This document shows, in pieces, positions 1 through 8,232 of a stretch of 64,000 nucleotides of DNA. The notes beneath the pieces were generated by a model. The model ran no database searches and was not told the origin of the DNA. It worked only from the letters and a program-made list of their open reading frames with translations. Origin of the DNA: an uncultured Bacteroidaceae bacterium (GTDB lineage Bacteria > Bacteroidota > Bacteroidia > Bacteroidales > Bacteroidaceae); NCBI GenBank assembly GCA_934271655.1, contig CAKQRW010000007.1:1-64000 (forward strand), given 5' to 3'. Both the position numbers and the translations under genes were made by a program. Within the stretch, counting starts at the first letter, position 1, and each line of letters begins with the position of its first letter.

Positions 1-98
1 TGGAGAAGAACCTTGACCAAGTTGACGGGGAAGAAACAGTCTCAAACGTGCCACAGAACGACTATGTGAGAGGCGCAGAGGCATTTATGAATATTTAA
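1..98 (+). CDS. C-terminal fragment of an unidentified gene, cut by the window edge
   Basis: A reading frame open from base 3 ends in TAA at 96-98, giving about 31 residues that finish in AEAFMNI. The stretch is too short to assign to a family. It stops seven bases before an inverted repeat, so it may be the tail of a transposase, but that is only inferred from position. It could also be an ordinary gene next to an insertion. Confidence 0.35.
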   Translation, partial: EKNLDQVDGEETVSNVPQNDYVRGAEAFMNI

Positions 99-104
99 AC
101 ATAT

Positions 105-289
105 ATGAGTCCACTCGGAAAAGTCAGAGCGATTTCAATCTGAAAGTTGAATGGCAAAAAGAGCCACAAATAGGCTCTTAAAAGCTGTAAAATTCGTACA
201 GAATGGCTTTTCTAATGCTTTTTAGTTTTAAACTGTAAGCATTTTGAAGTGTCTCTCTGTCTTGATGGCACTTTTTCAAGTGGACTCAT
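105..289. mobile_element. 185-bp segment bounded by 20-bp imperfect inverted repeats (MITE-like)
   Basis: Bases 105-124 read ATGAGTCCACTCGGAAAAGT. The reverse complement of 270-289 reads ATGAGTCCACTTGAAAAAGT, so 18 of 20 positions match. The repeats point inward, as the ends of a small non-autonomous element would. The interior is AT-rich, has no open frame and holds a hairpin at 159-179. The segment starts just after one stop codon (98) and ends ten bases before the tnpB stop (299). It could be a MITE, an IS end, or the structured right end of the adjacent TnpB element. Confidence 0.5.
159..179 (-). terminator. Rho-independent terminator downstream of tnpB
   Basis: On the minus strand a 7-bp stem AAGAGCC/GGCTCTT with a 7-base loop runs directly into five T residues (complement of 156-160). 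It lies about 120 bases past the tnpB stop. The same hairpin could instead be part of the element's right end or guide RNA. Confidence 0.55.
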
Positions 290-298
290 TGGTAAAAA

Positions 299-1069
299 TT
301 ATTGTACAAAATCTCTTGACTTTGCTATATTTATAGCTGCATTCATATCTGCGTCTTGCGCTTGATTGTAACAAGTACATTCTGGATTAGTACAAATGAA
401 AGTGGCACGTTCCGAACGATTTCCTCGTTGATTACAGACATGACAAGTCTGGCTGGTATATGCCGGATTTACATATTTCACTTTGATGCCTGCTATGCCT
501 GCTTTATACTCAATGTCTTTCTGTAGCTCGAAGTAAGACCATCGCCCAAGAAGGCGTTTGTGAATATCCTCAACTTCTCCTTCTTTATTCCGTCCAAATC
601 CTTTTAGACTCTCCATTTGAATGCTCTCTACCTTCCACCGAGATGCCAAGTTTACAATTTCTCTACTTATACGATGATTTTCAGTCTGTACCCAGTTTCT
701 TTCTTTTCCTCTAAGAATTTCTGTTGCTTTAGTCTTATGTTTTCTTCCGTGACCACCTTGTGTAAGTTGTGAGCGTTGCAACTCTCGAAATCTTCTACGG
801 AAAACATCACGTTGTTTCTGGAAGGTATCGCCATTGCCTATGCGGCTTCTTTCTGGACCATCGTTAACTGCTGCATAAGCTGGATGCACAACTCCGAGGT
901 CAACACCCATAGTTTTCCCTTTAATTGGCGTAGCGTCTGCTTTTGGAATATCAACAGTTACAAGAAGAAACAATTTTCTGTCTTTTAGAAAGAAGTTCTT
1001 TTTTATGCCAGAAAACCATAAAAACGACGTTATTTGTATGTCTTCAGCAGAGTTTTGTTTATGCTTCAC
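299..1069 (-). pseudogene. tnpB: N-terminally truncated TnpB-type RNA-guided nuclease (IS200/IS605 family)
   Basis: The 256-residue frame carries the RuvC core of TnpB. The first catalytic Asp is in GVDLG (about D57), the Glu in MESLKG (about E153), a four-Cys zinc ribbon runs from about residue 209 to 233, and the last Asp is in QDADMNAA (about D241). Intact TnpB proteins are usually about 350-400 residues; here the N-terminal wedge/recognition part is missing. The frame opens with GTG at 1067-1069 and meets a stop five codons upstream, and I see no N-terminal TnpB coding further up in any frame. All three catalytic acids survive, so the loss is at the 5' end. No TnpA (Y1 transposase) is present. 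It is probably a decayed element. Confidence 0.75.
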
Positions 1070-1542
1070 AAGGAGATCCAGCTAAAACAACATCAACGTT
1101 TCTTACCTATTCATTATGCAAATGTAATGATTTTTGCGCAGATGTGTGTAGGAAACAGGCAAAGAATGTGCGGGGCTGGCGGAAATAATTATAGCTGTGC
1201 GGCTGGAAAATGCAGTGGGTGCGGTGTCTCACCTCACACTTGGGGAGGTGGGTGTTCTTGCTGATGTGCGGTGGAATCCCGCACCTGCAGCATAGGACAG
1301 CATTTCTTGTAGGCCAGAGCTGCCATTTGCAATCATGTGCAGTCTGATAAACGTTTAAGTCAGGTGTGTGAGCATGGCGTTTTTTTATGATGAGAATGTT
1401 AAAATCAGGCTACAAAGCCATGTTTTGTCAGCCAAACGAAACTGTTTCTGGTATAAAAATGTTACCTTTGTGAAGTATATGCCAATAGCGGAAGCCGGAA
1501 TGGGCTGAGACTGGGCAGACAATCAATGGCAAAAGACAATCA
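1070..1542. other. Gene-free stretch between tnpB and the secreted protein gene
   Basis: No convincing frame is present. Two short hairpins lie in a GC-richer patch: CACCTC 1230-1235 with GAGGTG 1245-1250, and GTGCGG 1266-1271 with CCGCAC 1279-1284. Neither is followed by a T-run. A TACATTTG box facing tnpB lies at 1119-1126. The left part may be element remnant. Confidence 0.4.
1119..1126 (-). promoter_or_regulatory. Candidate -7 box (TACATTTG) facing tnpB
   Basis: The minus strand reads TACATTTG, matching the Bacteroidota consensus TAnnTTTG about 50 bases upstream of the truncated tnpB start. No clear -33 element is visible, so this is weak support. Confidence 0.3.
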
Positions 1543-1552
1543 ATGACAAAAG
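1521..1552. repeat. 17-bp tandem duplication spanning a start codon
   Basis: AATCAATGGCAAAAG (1521-1535) and AATCAATGACAAAAG (1538-1552) are spaced 17 bp apart. The second copy contains the ATG at 1543; the ATG in the first copy is out of frame with it. Confidence 0.6.
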
Positions 1553-2745
1553 TTATGAACAGACTGTATTTGAGATACATGACGCTGGCCTGCTCCTTGA
1601 TCGCCGTAACTGGGGCGCATGCACAATGCGCGGGGGCAAAATACGAGAAAGGGCCGTCTCGCAGGGTGGAAATATTGCAGGTGGACAATCGTGAGCGCAG
1701 TACAATGGTGTATATGGCTTACACGACTCCTGACTCCGATGATTGGGAGGAGGCAAGCCGTGTGATGAGTGTGGAAGATGGTGCGTTTATCCGTGTTGAA
1801 GGCTCTGATAAGCGATACCATATGTTGTCTGCTGTCAATATGCCTGTAAGCAGCGAGGCGGTGAACAGGTGGATGATGTTTGACAGGAGAAGCCAGCGTC
1901 ATCAGTTTGTGCTTGAGTTTGAAAGGATTCCTGAGGGAAGGCCTTTTGATATGATAGAGAATGCCAACGACTCTAATGCGCTTAACTTCTATGGGGTCAC
2001 CTATGTGCCTGCAGACTCAGGCGCGTGTGTGGATGTTGACGAGTATGTCGCTGGGTATCCTGTCAAGGAGGGGGGACGCTATGTAGTGGAAGGCGATACG
2101 GTAGCATATGTGAGGATTAATGATGTCGTCGTCAGCATCCTGCCGTCGCTGTCGAAGCAGTATGGGAAATTCTTTAGCATGAATATATGGGTTCAGAATT
2201 TTTCCAATAAGAGCATCTTGTTTAATCCGGGCAACATCAAGGCGGTGGGTCACGACTTCAAGGTCTATAAGCCAAAGAACTCTTATATGTCTCTGAAGGA
2301 GGAGCTTCATGTGCTCACGCATGAGGAGTATGACAAGATAGTGAAGCGTAAGCAGACTTGGAATAATGTCGGGATGGCTTTGGCTGAGGGCATGACTGCT
2401 GGGGGCGCGGGGATGTCTGCGTCAACGACTTCTTGTGTGGTCCACGCTTATGCATTGGGCGGCTCTTCTTATTATACTACTTATTATTACGGCCAGGCCG
2501 TAACGACGACATGTAATGCTGCTGCCGCTTATGCTGCGCGGCAAAGGGCAGTGGAGAATTGTGAGAACTACGCAAATGGACAAAGGCTGATAAGGGAACG
2601 ATTGGGGAACGGATATGTCAAGATGAACACCATAGCGCCAAATACTTGTTATTCTGGATATTTCAATATAAAGTATGGGAAGATGGCAGGCATGTCTCTT
2701 GATGTTGTGATAGGTGGTGAGGTGTATCCATTCACGTTTGAGTGA
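1543..2745 (+). CDS. Secreted protein of unknown function
   Basis: The 400-residue product begins with a basic stretch and a hydrophobic segment ending TGAHA-Q (cleavage about residue 27), a classical signal peptide. It is therefore exported, probably to the periplasm or cell surface. I do not recognise the fold. Residues about 190-270 look like a beta-rich domain, and about 290-340 form an odd Ala/Gly/Ser/Thr/Tyr-rich stretch with several Cys that is compositionally unlike the rest. The start could also be the in-frame ATG four codons later (1555). It stands alone on the plus strand with a candidate terminator about 280 bases downstream. Codon use looks like a real gene; the function is unknown. 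Confidence 0.75.
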   Translation: MTKVMNRLYLRYMTLACSLIAVTGAHAQCAGAKYEKGPSRRVEILQVDNRERSTMVYMAYTTPDSDDWEEASRVMSVEDGAFIRVEGSDKRYHMLSAVNMPVSSEAVNRWMMFDRRSQRHQFVLEFERIPEGRPFDMIENANDSNALNFYGVTYVPADSGACVDVDEYVAGYPVKEGGRYVVEGDTVAYVRINDVVVSILPSLSKQYGKFFSMNIWVQNFSNKSILFNPGNIKAVGHDFKVYKPKNSYMSLKEELHVLTHEEYDKIVKRKQTWNNVGMALAEGMTAGGAGMSASTTSCVVHAYALGGSSYYTTYYYGQAVTTTCNAAAAYAARQRAVENCENYANGQRLIRERLGNGYVKMNTIAPNTCYSGYFNIKYGKMAGMSLDVVIGGEVYPFTFE

Positions 2746-3215
2746 CGGTAGGAGGGATGGTGGATCGGTATTGCCATGATGCGTCTTGCTGGATAGGGTA
2801 AAAAAAGGTTGCATATGGTTGTGTAATAAGGCTTTTGCCCTTTCAGGACGGGGCGATTTTCCCAGGGGTGACGCTTTCCCCAGGGTGGCGGCGCGGGACG
2901 ATAGTTGTTGTAGGGTCGGATAGGGAATCAGTCAAATCTGCCATGGTTCGCATTCAAAAAAGAGTGTGGCTATATGTGCCAACCATGTTCGCTATGCCTT
3001 GGGCTATACGAAAAAAAAGCCCGGTGGCGCTAAGAGCAGACAGCGTCATCGGGTCTTTTGATGGTATGTTGAAGATAGACAGTCTTTTCTGGAGGAAATG
3101 ACTGGAATCAGGTTTTAGACATGATGTCCGTGATTATTTGGTTGTGAGGAATACATCCGTGATGGTTTTGTGGCTGGGCACTGGAAAAATGTCCTGCCGT
3201 CCTGCCATGGTCGCG
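2746..3215. other. Gene-poor stretch with a terminator
   Basis: An 88-codon plus-strand frame at 2835-3101 shows no domain, signal peptide or plausible composition, and I do not call it. The only structure I can support is the hairpin at 3020-3059. Confidence 0.4.
3020..3059 (+). terminator. Candidate terminator (stem closed by G-U pairs)
   Basis: CCCGGTGGCGCT (3020-3031) pairs with AGCGTCATCGGG (3042-3053) using two G-U pairs in plus-strand RNA, followed by TCTTTT. The minus-strand RNA would have A-C mismatches but runs into eight T residues, so the direction is not certain. Confidence 0.45.
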
Positions 3216-3479
3216 CTATTTGTCTATGACGAGCCGTCCTTCCTCCAGCCTCACGTGGTGGGCGAAGGAGATGTGCAAGCCGTCCGACACGGCCGAGACG
3301 TCTATGCCTCGGTGGATAAGCTCGTTTATGAGGGCGAGGTCGTGATATGCGCGTGCTGAGGCCCAGCCGCGACAACCTACCTGGCTGTTGAATGAGTCGA
3401 TGAGAGAGGGGAGAGAGTCGGCTGCAAAGGCTGCGGCTGACCTGATGTAGATGGGATTGTTGAGAATGTCTGAATCCAT
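3216..3479 (-). CDS. Small conserved-looking protein of unknown function
   Basis: From ATG at 3477-3479 the product is 87 residues, beginning MDSDILNNPIYIRSAAAFAA. An upstream in-frame GTG at 3519-3521 would add 14 residues. Composition and codon use look like real coding: a predicted helical, acidic cytosolic protein with no signal peptide or membrane segment. I do not recognise a domain. It is flanked by a terminator on its left and lies 295 bp from the next minus-strand gene, so it is probably monocistronic. Confidence 0.55.
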   Translation of the reverse strand: MDSDILNNPIYIRSAAAFAADSLPSLIDSFNSQVGCRGWASARAYHDLALINELIHRGIDVSAVSDGLHISFAHHVRLEEGRLVIDK

Positions 3480-3665
3480 AATGTTGACGTTTTTTTTGAA
3501 GTTGATACTAAATTCTTCCACATCGTTCCTTTACCACCGTGGCTGTCGGGCTCGGTTGGTGCAGAATAGATACTGCTCTTGATGCTTTCGTCTGCAAAGT
3601 TACGGATATTTTACGTGACGGAGAAATTTTTCCCCATATTTTTTGTGGATGTGGCAAAAAAGAGG

Positions 3666-3703
3666 CAGGCCTTCGGTTCCGCCATGCGGATGCCGAGGGC
3701 CTG
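3666..3703 (-). terminator. Terminator of the gyrA-TPR unit
   Basis: On the minus strand the segment folds into a long imperfect hairpin (outer stem CAGGCC/GGCCTG, inner TCCGC/GCGGA) and is followed by CCTCTTTTTT. It lies 72 bases past the stop of the TPR gene. Confidence 0.75.
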
Positions 3704-3774
3704 TGTCCTTTTTGTTGTGTGTATGTGCGGGCTGGCATGTCAGGCCACGTGGAGTGGCTTGGCCATGCGTGCGC

Positions 3775-5085
3775 TTACTTCTGGTTCTTGTAGTACTTCT
3801 TGTACTTGGCTGCGAGGGCAGTCTGCTGAGTGTTGTTGTAGAGCACGTAGAGCGACTCGCCCCACATGTCTGGCTCGTTGGGCTCGGCAGCCTCCAGCTT
3901 CTTGAAGAGCTTGATGGTCTCGTCGATGTCGGCCTTCTTTGAGCCGTTGTTCATGGCGTACATCCATGCGGAGCGGGCTGCCATGAGGATACACTTGGTC
4001 TCCTCGGGGTATTTGCCGCTTGCCTCGATGAAGATCTGCTTAGCCTTGGTGTAGTCCTTGGCCTCGAAAGCCAGCTGGCCCTCCATGAGGTAGGCGTTGA
4101 CCGTGTTGTCGTTGTCTGGGTAGTCGGCCTTGAGGATGGCCGCTGCCTTCTTGAAGCCCTCGTTGTCGCCAGCCTGGAAGCAGTTCTGCATCAGGATGGT
4201 GACGAAGTTGGCGCGGAGGTCCTTCTGCTCGGTGTCGCCCTTGAGGGCCTCGATGCCTTCTGCCAGATATTTGTTCTGCTTGGCCTTGTCGTTCTTCTGG
4301 TTGTAGTAGTTGGCGAGCGACTGGTAGGCTATGCCCTTGTAGGATGTCTTCATGAGTTCCTCGTATGCCTCGACGATCTTGGCTTCGGATGCGTCCTTGA
4401 GGTTGAGGTATGACTGCGCGCGGAAGGCCTTAGCGTAGGTGATCCACGACTCGAGGCTCTCGTGCTTGAAGTCCTTCATGAGGTTGGTCTTCTCCATGGT
4501 GTAGAGAAATTTCTCGGAATATTTGGCACCCTTGGCCAGTTCAGCCTGGTCATCGCTGTTGGAAGCGTTCTGTGCGGCCTGGAGGAGCTGTATGGCTGGG
4601 TTGACGCCCATGATCTGGTATTGCTTGTGGTCCTTGTCCTTCACGTCGGCCTTGGCCTTGGGGTTGATGGCGAGCAGGGAGTCGTACTTGGTGCAGTAGG
4701 TGACCATCTTCTCGGAGCAGTCGATGAACGACTGGAGCAGCTGGGCGTTGTCGGGGTCAGCCTTCGTCTCGTTCTCGAGTTTCTTGTAGTACTCGTTCTG
4801 GATGAGGGCGGCTACTTTCCATGTCTCGGCCTCTGAGGAGGTGTACTCGCTCTTGATGGCTGCGTCGATGAAGGGAAGGGCTGTTGCGAGCTTCTCGAAG
4901 TTGGTCTCCTTGCGTCCGTACTGGGCGTTGGGGATAGACATCTCATAGGTGTTGTTGGCCTTCTTGAGATTGGCCTTGGCCTCTTTCTGAGCTTCCTTCT
5001 GTGCCTTCAGCGCCTCTTTGTCCTGTGCGTATGCTCCTGTGGACATGAGCAGGAGGCAGCCTACGAATAAAGCAATCTTCTTCAT
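3775..5085 (-). CDS. Exported TPR-repeat protein of unknown function
   Basis: The 436-residue product has a signal peptide (MKKIALFVGCLLLMSTGAYA, cleavage before QDK), then a Lys/Ala/Glu-rich coiled-coil-like segment (about 22-45) and helical repeats with TPR spacing, clearest at about residues 240-370 (AYQSLANYYNQKND, AYLMEGQLAFEAKDYTKA). It should be a periplasmic or membrane-associated scaffold. It starts 73 bp after gyrA with no terminator between, so it may share the gyrA transcript. Similar proteins are common in Bacteroidota; I cannot assign a partner. Confidence 0.8.
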   Translation of the reverse strand: MKKIALFVGCLLLMSTGAYAQDKEALKAQKEAQKEAKANLKKANNTYEMSIPNAQYGRKETNFEKLATALPFIDAAIKSEYTSSEAETWKVAALIQNEYYKKLENETKADPDNAQLLQSFIDCSEKMVTYCTKYDSLLAINPKAKADVKDKDHKQYQIMGVNPAIQLLQAAQNASNSDDQAELAKGAKYSEKFLYTMEKTNLMKDFKHESLESWITYAKAFRAQSYLNLKDASEAKIVEAYEELMKTSYKGIAYQSLANYYNQKNDKAKQNKYLAEGIEALKGDTEQKDLRANFVTILMQNCFQAGDNEGFKKAAAILKADYPDNDNTVNAYLMEGQLAFEAKDYTKAKQIFIEASGKYPEETKCILMAARSAWMYAMNNGSKKADIDETIKLFKKLEAAEPNEPDMWGESLYVLYNNTQQTALAAKYKKYYKNQK

Positions 5086-5158
5086 AGTGAAAAATGTTTT
5101 AACAGGTTTGTAAAATATTTTGACTCATTCATTTTCTTCTGGCATGAGTGTCTCATGG

Positions 5159-7873
5159 TCATTCCTGTGCGTCTGGAGCGTTGTCGGACTGTGCGTCTGG
5201 AGCGCTGGCTGTGGCGTCTGCTGGATTGTCCGTGTCGGTCTCCGTGTCCTCTGGGTCCTCTGAGTGCTCTACCACGCAGACGGAGCTGATCACATCGTTG
5301 CGCTTCTGTATGTCGATGAGCTTCACGCCTTGGGTGTTGCGTGCCGACTTCTTGATGTCTTGTACGGCGAGTCTGATGGTCACTCCGCTCTTGTTGATGA
5401 TCATGATGTCCTCGTCTTCCTTCACGGCCTTGATGGCCACGAGCTTGCCGGTCTTCTCTGTGATGTTGATGGTCTTGACGCCCTTGCCGTTGCGGTTGGT
5501 GACGCGGTATTGCTTGACTGACGAGCGCTTGCCCACGCCCTTCTCGGAGAGCACGAGCACGGTAGGCAGTCCAGCCTCGTCGTCGTCGCCGGGCTCGGAT
5601 GTGAGGACAAGGTCTTCTCCGTAGGCTGTGTCCTCTGTGTCCTCTGTGTCCTCGGAGGTGTTGCCCTCGTTGGCGGTGGTGTCATCGCCGATGGTGGTGT
5701 CGTCGTCGCTTTCGTCCTCCTCGTCGCCCCAGCCTTTTTGTGAGTGGATGGCTATCATGCCCACTACCTGGTCTTCGCCGTCGTCGTCGAGCTTCATGGC
5801 CTTCACGCCTATGGCTCCTCGGCCTGTGTTGCGCACCTTGCTCTCGTTGAAGCGGAGGGCGCGTCCGTTGCGGTTGGCGATGAGTATCTCATCGTTGCCG
5901 CTTGTGAGGAGCACGTCGACCACCTTGTCGCCCTCGTTGAGGCTGATGGCTATGATGCCGTTGGAGCGTGGGCGTGAGTAGTTGGCGAATGCTGTCTTCT
6001 TTATGATGCCTTGCTGTGTGCAGAAGATGAGGTTGTGTGAGTTGACCCATTCCTCGTCGTTGATGTTGTCGATGCAGATGAATGCTGTCACCTTGTCGTC
6101 GGAGTCGATGTTGAGCAGATTCTGTATGGCGCGTCCCTTGTCTGTGCGTGAGCCTTCGGGGATGTTGTACACCTTCATCCAGAAGCAGCGTCCTTTCTGT
6201 GTGAAGAACATCATGGTGTTGTGTGTGTTGGCGGGGTAGATGAACTCGATGAAGTCTTTGTCTCGTGCTGTGCCGCCCTTCACGCCTATGCCGCCTCTGG
6301 CTTGTGTGCGGAACTCGGTGAGGGTGGTGCGCTTGATGTAGCCGAGGTGGCTTACTGTGACGGCCACTTCCTCCTTGGCGTAGAACTGCTCTGGGTCGAA
6401 ATTTTCGCTGGCTGTGAGGTCTATCTCGGTCTTGCGCTCGTCGCCCCATTTCTCTTTTACTTCGATGAGCTCGTCTTTCATCACTTTCTTGCAGAGCTCG
6501 GGGTCGGTGAGAATCTGGTCGAGATACTTGATGAGGCGTTGGAGGTCGTCAAACTCGGCGTGGAGCTTGTCCTGCTCCAGTCCAGTGAGGGCTCGCAGGC
6601 GCATGTTGACGATTTCGCGTGCCTGAAGGTCGTCGAGGCTGAAGCGCGCCATGAGGTTGTCCATGGCTTCCTGCGGGTTCTTGGCCGCGCGTATGATGTG
6701 CACCACCTCGTCGATGTTGTCGCATGCTATGATGAGGCCTTCGAGTATGTGTGAGCGTTCCTCGGCCTTGCGCTTGTCGAAGCGTGTGCGGCGGATGACG
6801 ACGTCGTGGCGATGGTTGACGAAGTAGCGTATGCAGTCCTTGAGTGTGAGCTGCTTGGGTCGGCGGTCGGCGATGGCGATGCAGTTGACGGGGAATGTGC
6901 TCTGCAGGTCGGTCATCTTGAAGAGCTTGTTGCGCACCACGTTGGCGTTTGCGTCGCGCTTGATGTCGATGACGATGCGCATGCCTTCGCGGTCAGACTC
7001 GTCGTTGACGTTGCTGATGCCGTCTATCTTTTTCTCGTTGACGAGCTGTGCTATTTTCTTGATGAGCTCAGACTTGTTGACGTTGTATGGTATCTCTGTG
7101 ACGACTATCTTGTCGTGTGTGCCTTCCGACTCGATGACGGTCTTGGAGCGTATGACGATGCGTCCGCGTCCAGTCTCATAGGCGTCCTTGATGCCGTCGA
7201 TGCCGCAGATGATGCCGCCTGTGGGGAAGTCGGGGCCCTTGATGTGCTGCATGAGTCCGTCGCAGTCGATGTCGGGGTTGTCGATGTATGCCACGCAGCC
7301 GTCGATGACTTCAGAGAGGTTGTGTGTGGGTATGTTGGTGGCCATGCCCACAGCTATGCCTGTGGCTCCGTTGACGAGCAGGTTGGGGATGCGTGTGGGG
7401 AGCACGGTAGGCTCTTTCTCCGAGTTGTCGAAGTTGTCTATCATGTCCACGGTCTCTTTCTCTATGTCTGTCATCATGGCTTCGCCGAGTTTGCTGAGGC
7501 GTGCCTCGGTGTATCGCATGGCGGCTGCGCCGTCACCGTCGACCGAGCCGAAGTTGCCCTGGCCGTCGACAAGTGTATAGCGCATGGCCCATGGCTGTGC
7601 CAGTCGCACGAGTGCACCGTAGACGGATGAGTCGCCGTGTGGGTGGAGGTGTCCGAGCACGTCGCCCACGATGCGGGCGCACTTCACGGTTGGCTTGTCG
7701 GAGGTGTTGCCGTGCTTGTCCATAGAGTAGAGGATGCGCCTGTGCACGGGCTTGAAGCCGTCTCGCACCTCGGGCAGCGCGCGAGCCACAATGACTGACA
7801 TGGAGTAGTCGATGTAGCTCTTCCTCATCGTTTCGTTGATTTCTACTTTAATGATTCTGTCTAAATCTTCCAT
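5159..7873 (-). CDS. gyrA: DNA gyrase subunit A
   Basis: GyrA with GyrB introduces negative supercoils in an ATP-dependent reaction; GyrA carries the DNA cleavage-religation centre. The 904-residue product shows the winged-helix/tower region, the catalytic Tyr in [10 protein letters not shown] (about Y121) and the GyrA-box QARGGIG (about residue 535) that begins DNA wrapping. In the quinolone region the motif reads HGDSSVYG: the Ser equivalent to E. coli S83 is kept, but the Asp87 position is Gly. Residues about 714-770 are an acidic Asp/Glu/Thr insertion inside the C-terminal wrapping domain, partly from a 9-bp DNA repeat near 5628-5655, and the protein ends in a second acidic Asp/Ala-rich tail. 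A TACCTTTG -7 box lies just upstream. Identity is certain. Confidence 0.98.
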   Translation of the reverse strand: MEDLDRIIKVEINETMRKSYIDYSMSVIVARALPEVRDGFKPVHRRILYSMDKHGNTSDKPTVKCARIVGDVLGHLHPHGDSSVYGALVRLAQPWAMRYTLVDGQGNFGSVDGDGAAAMRYTEARLSKLGEAMMTDIEKETVDMIDNFDNSEKEPTVLPTRIPNLLVNGATGIAVGMATNIPTHNLSEVIDGCVAYIDNPDIDCDGLMQHIKGPDFPTGGIICGIDGIKDAYETGRGRIVIRSKTVIESEGTHDKIVVTEIPYNVNKSELIKKIAQLVNEKKIDGISNVNDESDREGMRIVIDIKRDANANVVRNKLFKMTDLQSTFPVNCIAIADRRPKQLTLKDCIRYFVNHRHDVVIRRTRFDKRKAEERSHILEGLIIACDNIDEVVHIIRAAKNPQEAMDNLMARFSLDDLQAREIVNMRLRALTGLEQDKLHAEFDDLQRLIKYLDQILTDPELCKKVMKDELIEVKEKWGDERKTEIDLTASENFDPEQFYAKEEVAVTVSHLGYIKRTTLTEFRTQARGGIGVKGGTARDKDFIEFIYPANTHNTMMFFTQKGRCFWMKVYNIPEGSRTDKGRAIQNLLNIDSDDKVTAFICIDNINDEEWVNSHNLIFCTQQGIIKKTAFANYSRPRSNGIIAISLNEGDKVVDVLLTSGNDEILIANRNGRALRFNESKVRNTGRGAIGVKAMKLDDDGEDQVVGMIAIHSQKGWGDEEDESDDDTTIGDDTTANEGNTSEDTEDTEDTAYGEDLVLTSEPGDDDEAGLPTVLVLSEKGVGKRSSVKQYRVTNRNGKGVKTINITEKTGKLVAIKAVKEDEDIMIINKSGVTIRLAVQDIKKSARNTQGVKLIDIQKRNDVISSVCVVEHSEDPEDTETDTDNPADATASAPDAQSDNAPDAQE

Positions 7874-7902
7874 TTGATTTGTTGGGGTTTGTATTATCTC
7901 TA

Positions 7903-7910
7903 CAAAGGTA
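7903..7910 (-). promoter_or_regulatory. Candidate gyrA -7 box
   Basis: The minus strand reads TACCTTTG, matching TAnnTTTG about 30 bases upstream of the gyrA ATG. No clear -33 TTTG is present at the usual distance. Confidence 0.5.
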
Positions 7911-8080
7911 GCACTTAAAATTGGAATAATGGGCGATTGAAAGGATTTTTAAGTGTACGGAAGATAAAAAACCTCTTGTTTGGCTCGGAAAAGGCTCATT
8001 TTGCGATTCACGCTTTCATTTCGACAGGGTGTCGGGATGAAAGCGTGAGTGCGTCAGAGGGGGATTATTGGCCCATTTTT

Positions 8081-8232
8081 CCGTGTGCGGCCTTGACGTA
8101 TTGGTCTGTGGGTGTCTATATGCTATTAGGGTTGCAGGGCTCGTTTCCTTGCCGTGTGCGGCCTTGCTGTATCAGTCAGTGGTTGTCCACATGCTCTTAG
8201 TGTTGTAAGGCTCTTCCTTGCCGTGTGCGGCA
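8081..8232. repeat. About 70-bp tandem duplication of the M16-like gene 3' end
   Basis: CCGTGTGCGG starts at 8081, 8152 and 8221. The intervening units (71 and 69 bp) share blocks such as CCTTGCTGTAT-like, TGCT-TTAG and CTC-TTCCTTG. The stop codon at 8172-8174 lies inside the second unit, so the first unit is a degraded copy of the gene end. Confidence 0.7.

Noticed and set aside
2835..3101. 88-codon plus-strand frame
   Set aside because: There is no start context, domain or credible composition, and a terminator hairpin lies inside it.
6806..7630. 274-codon frame antisense to gyrA
   Set aside because: Its composition is dominated by Val/Asp/Leu shadows of gyrA codons; gyrA itself is certain.
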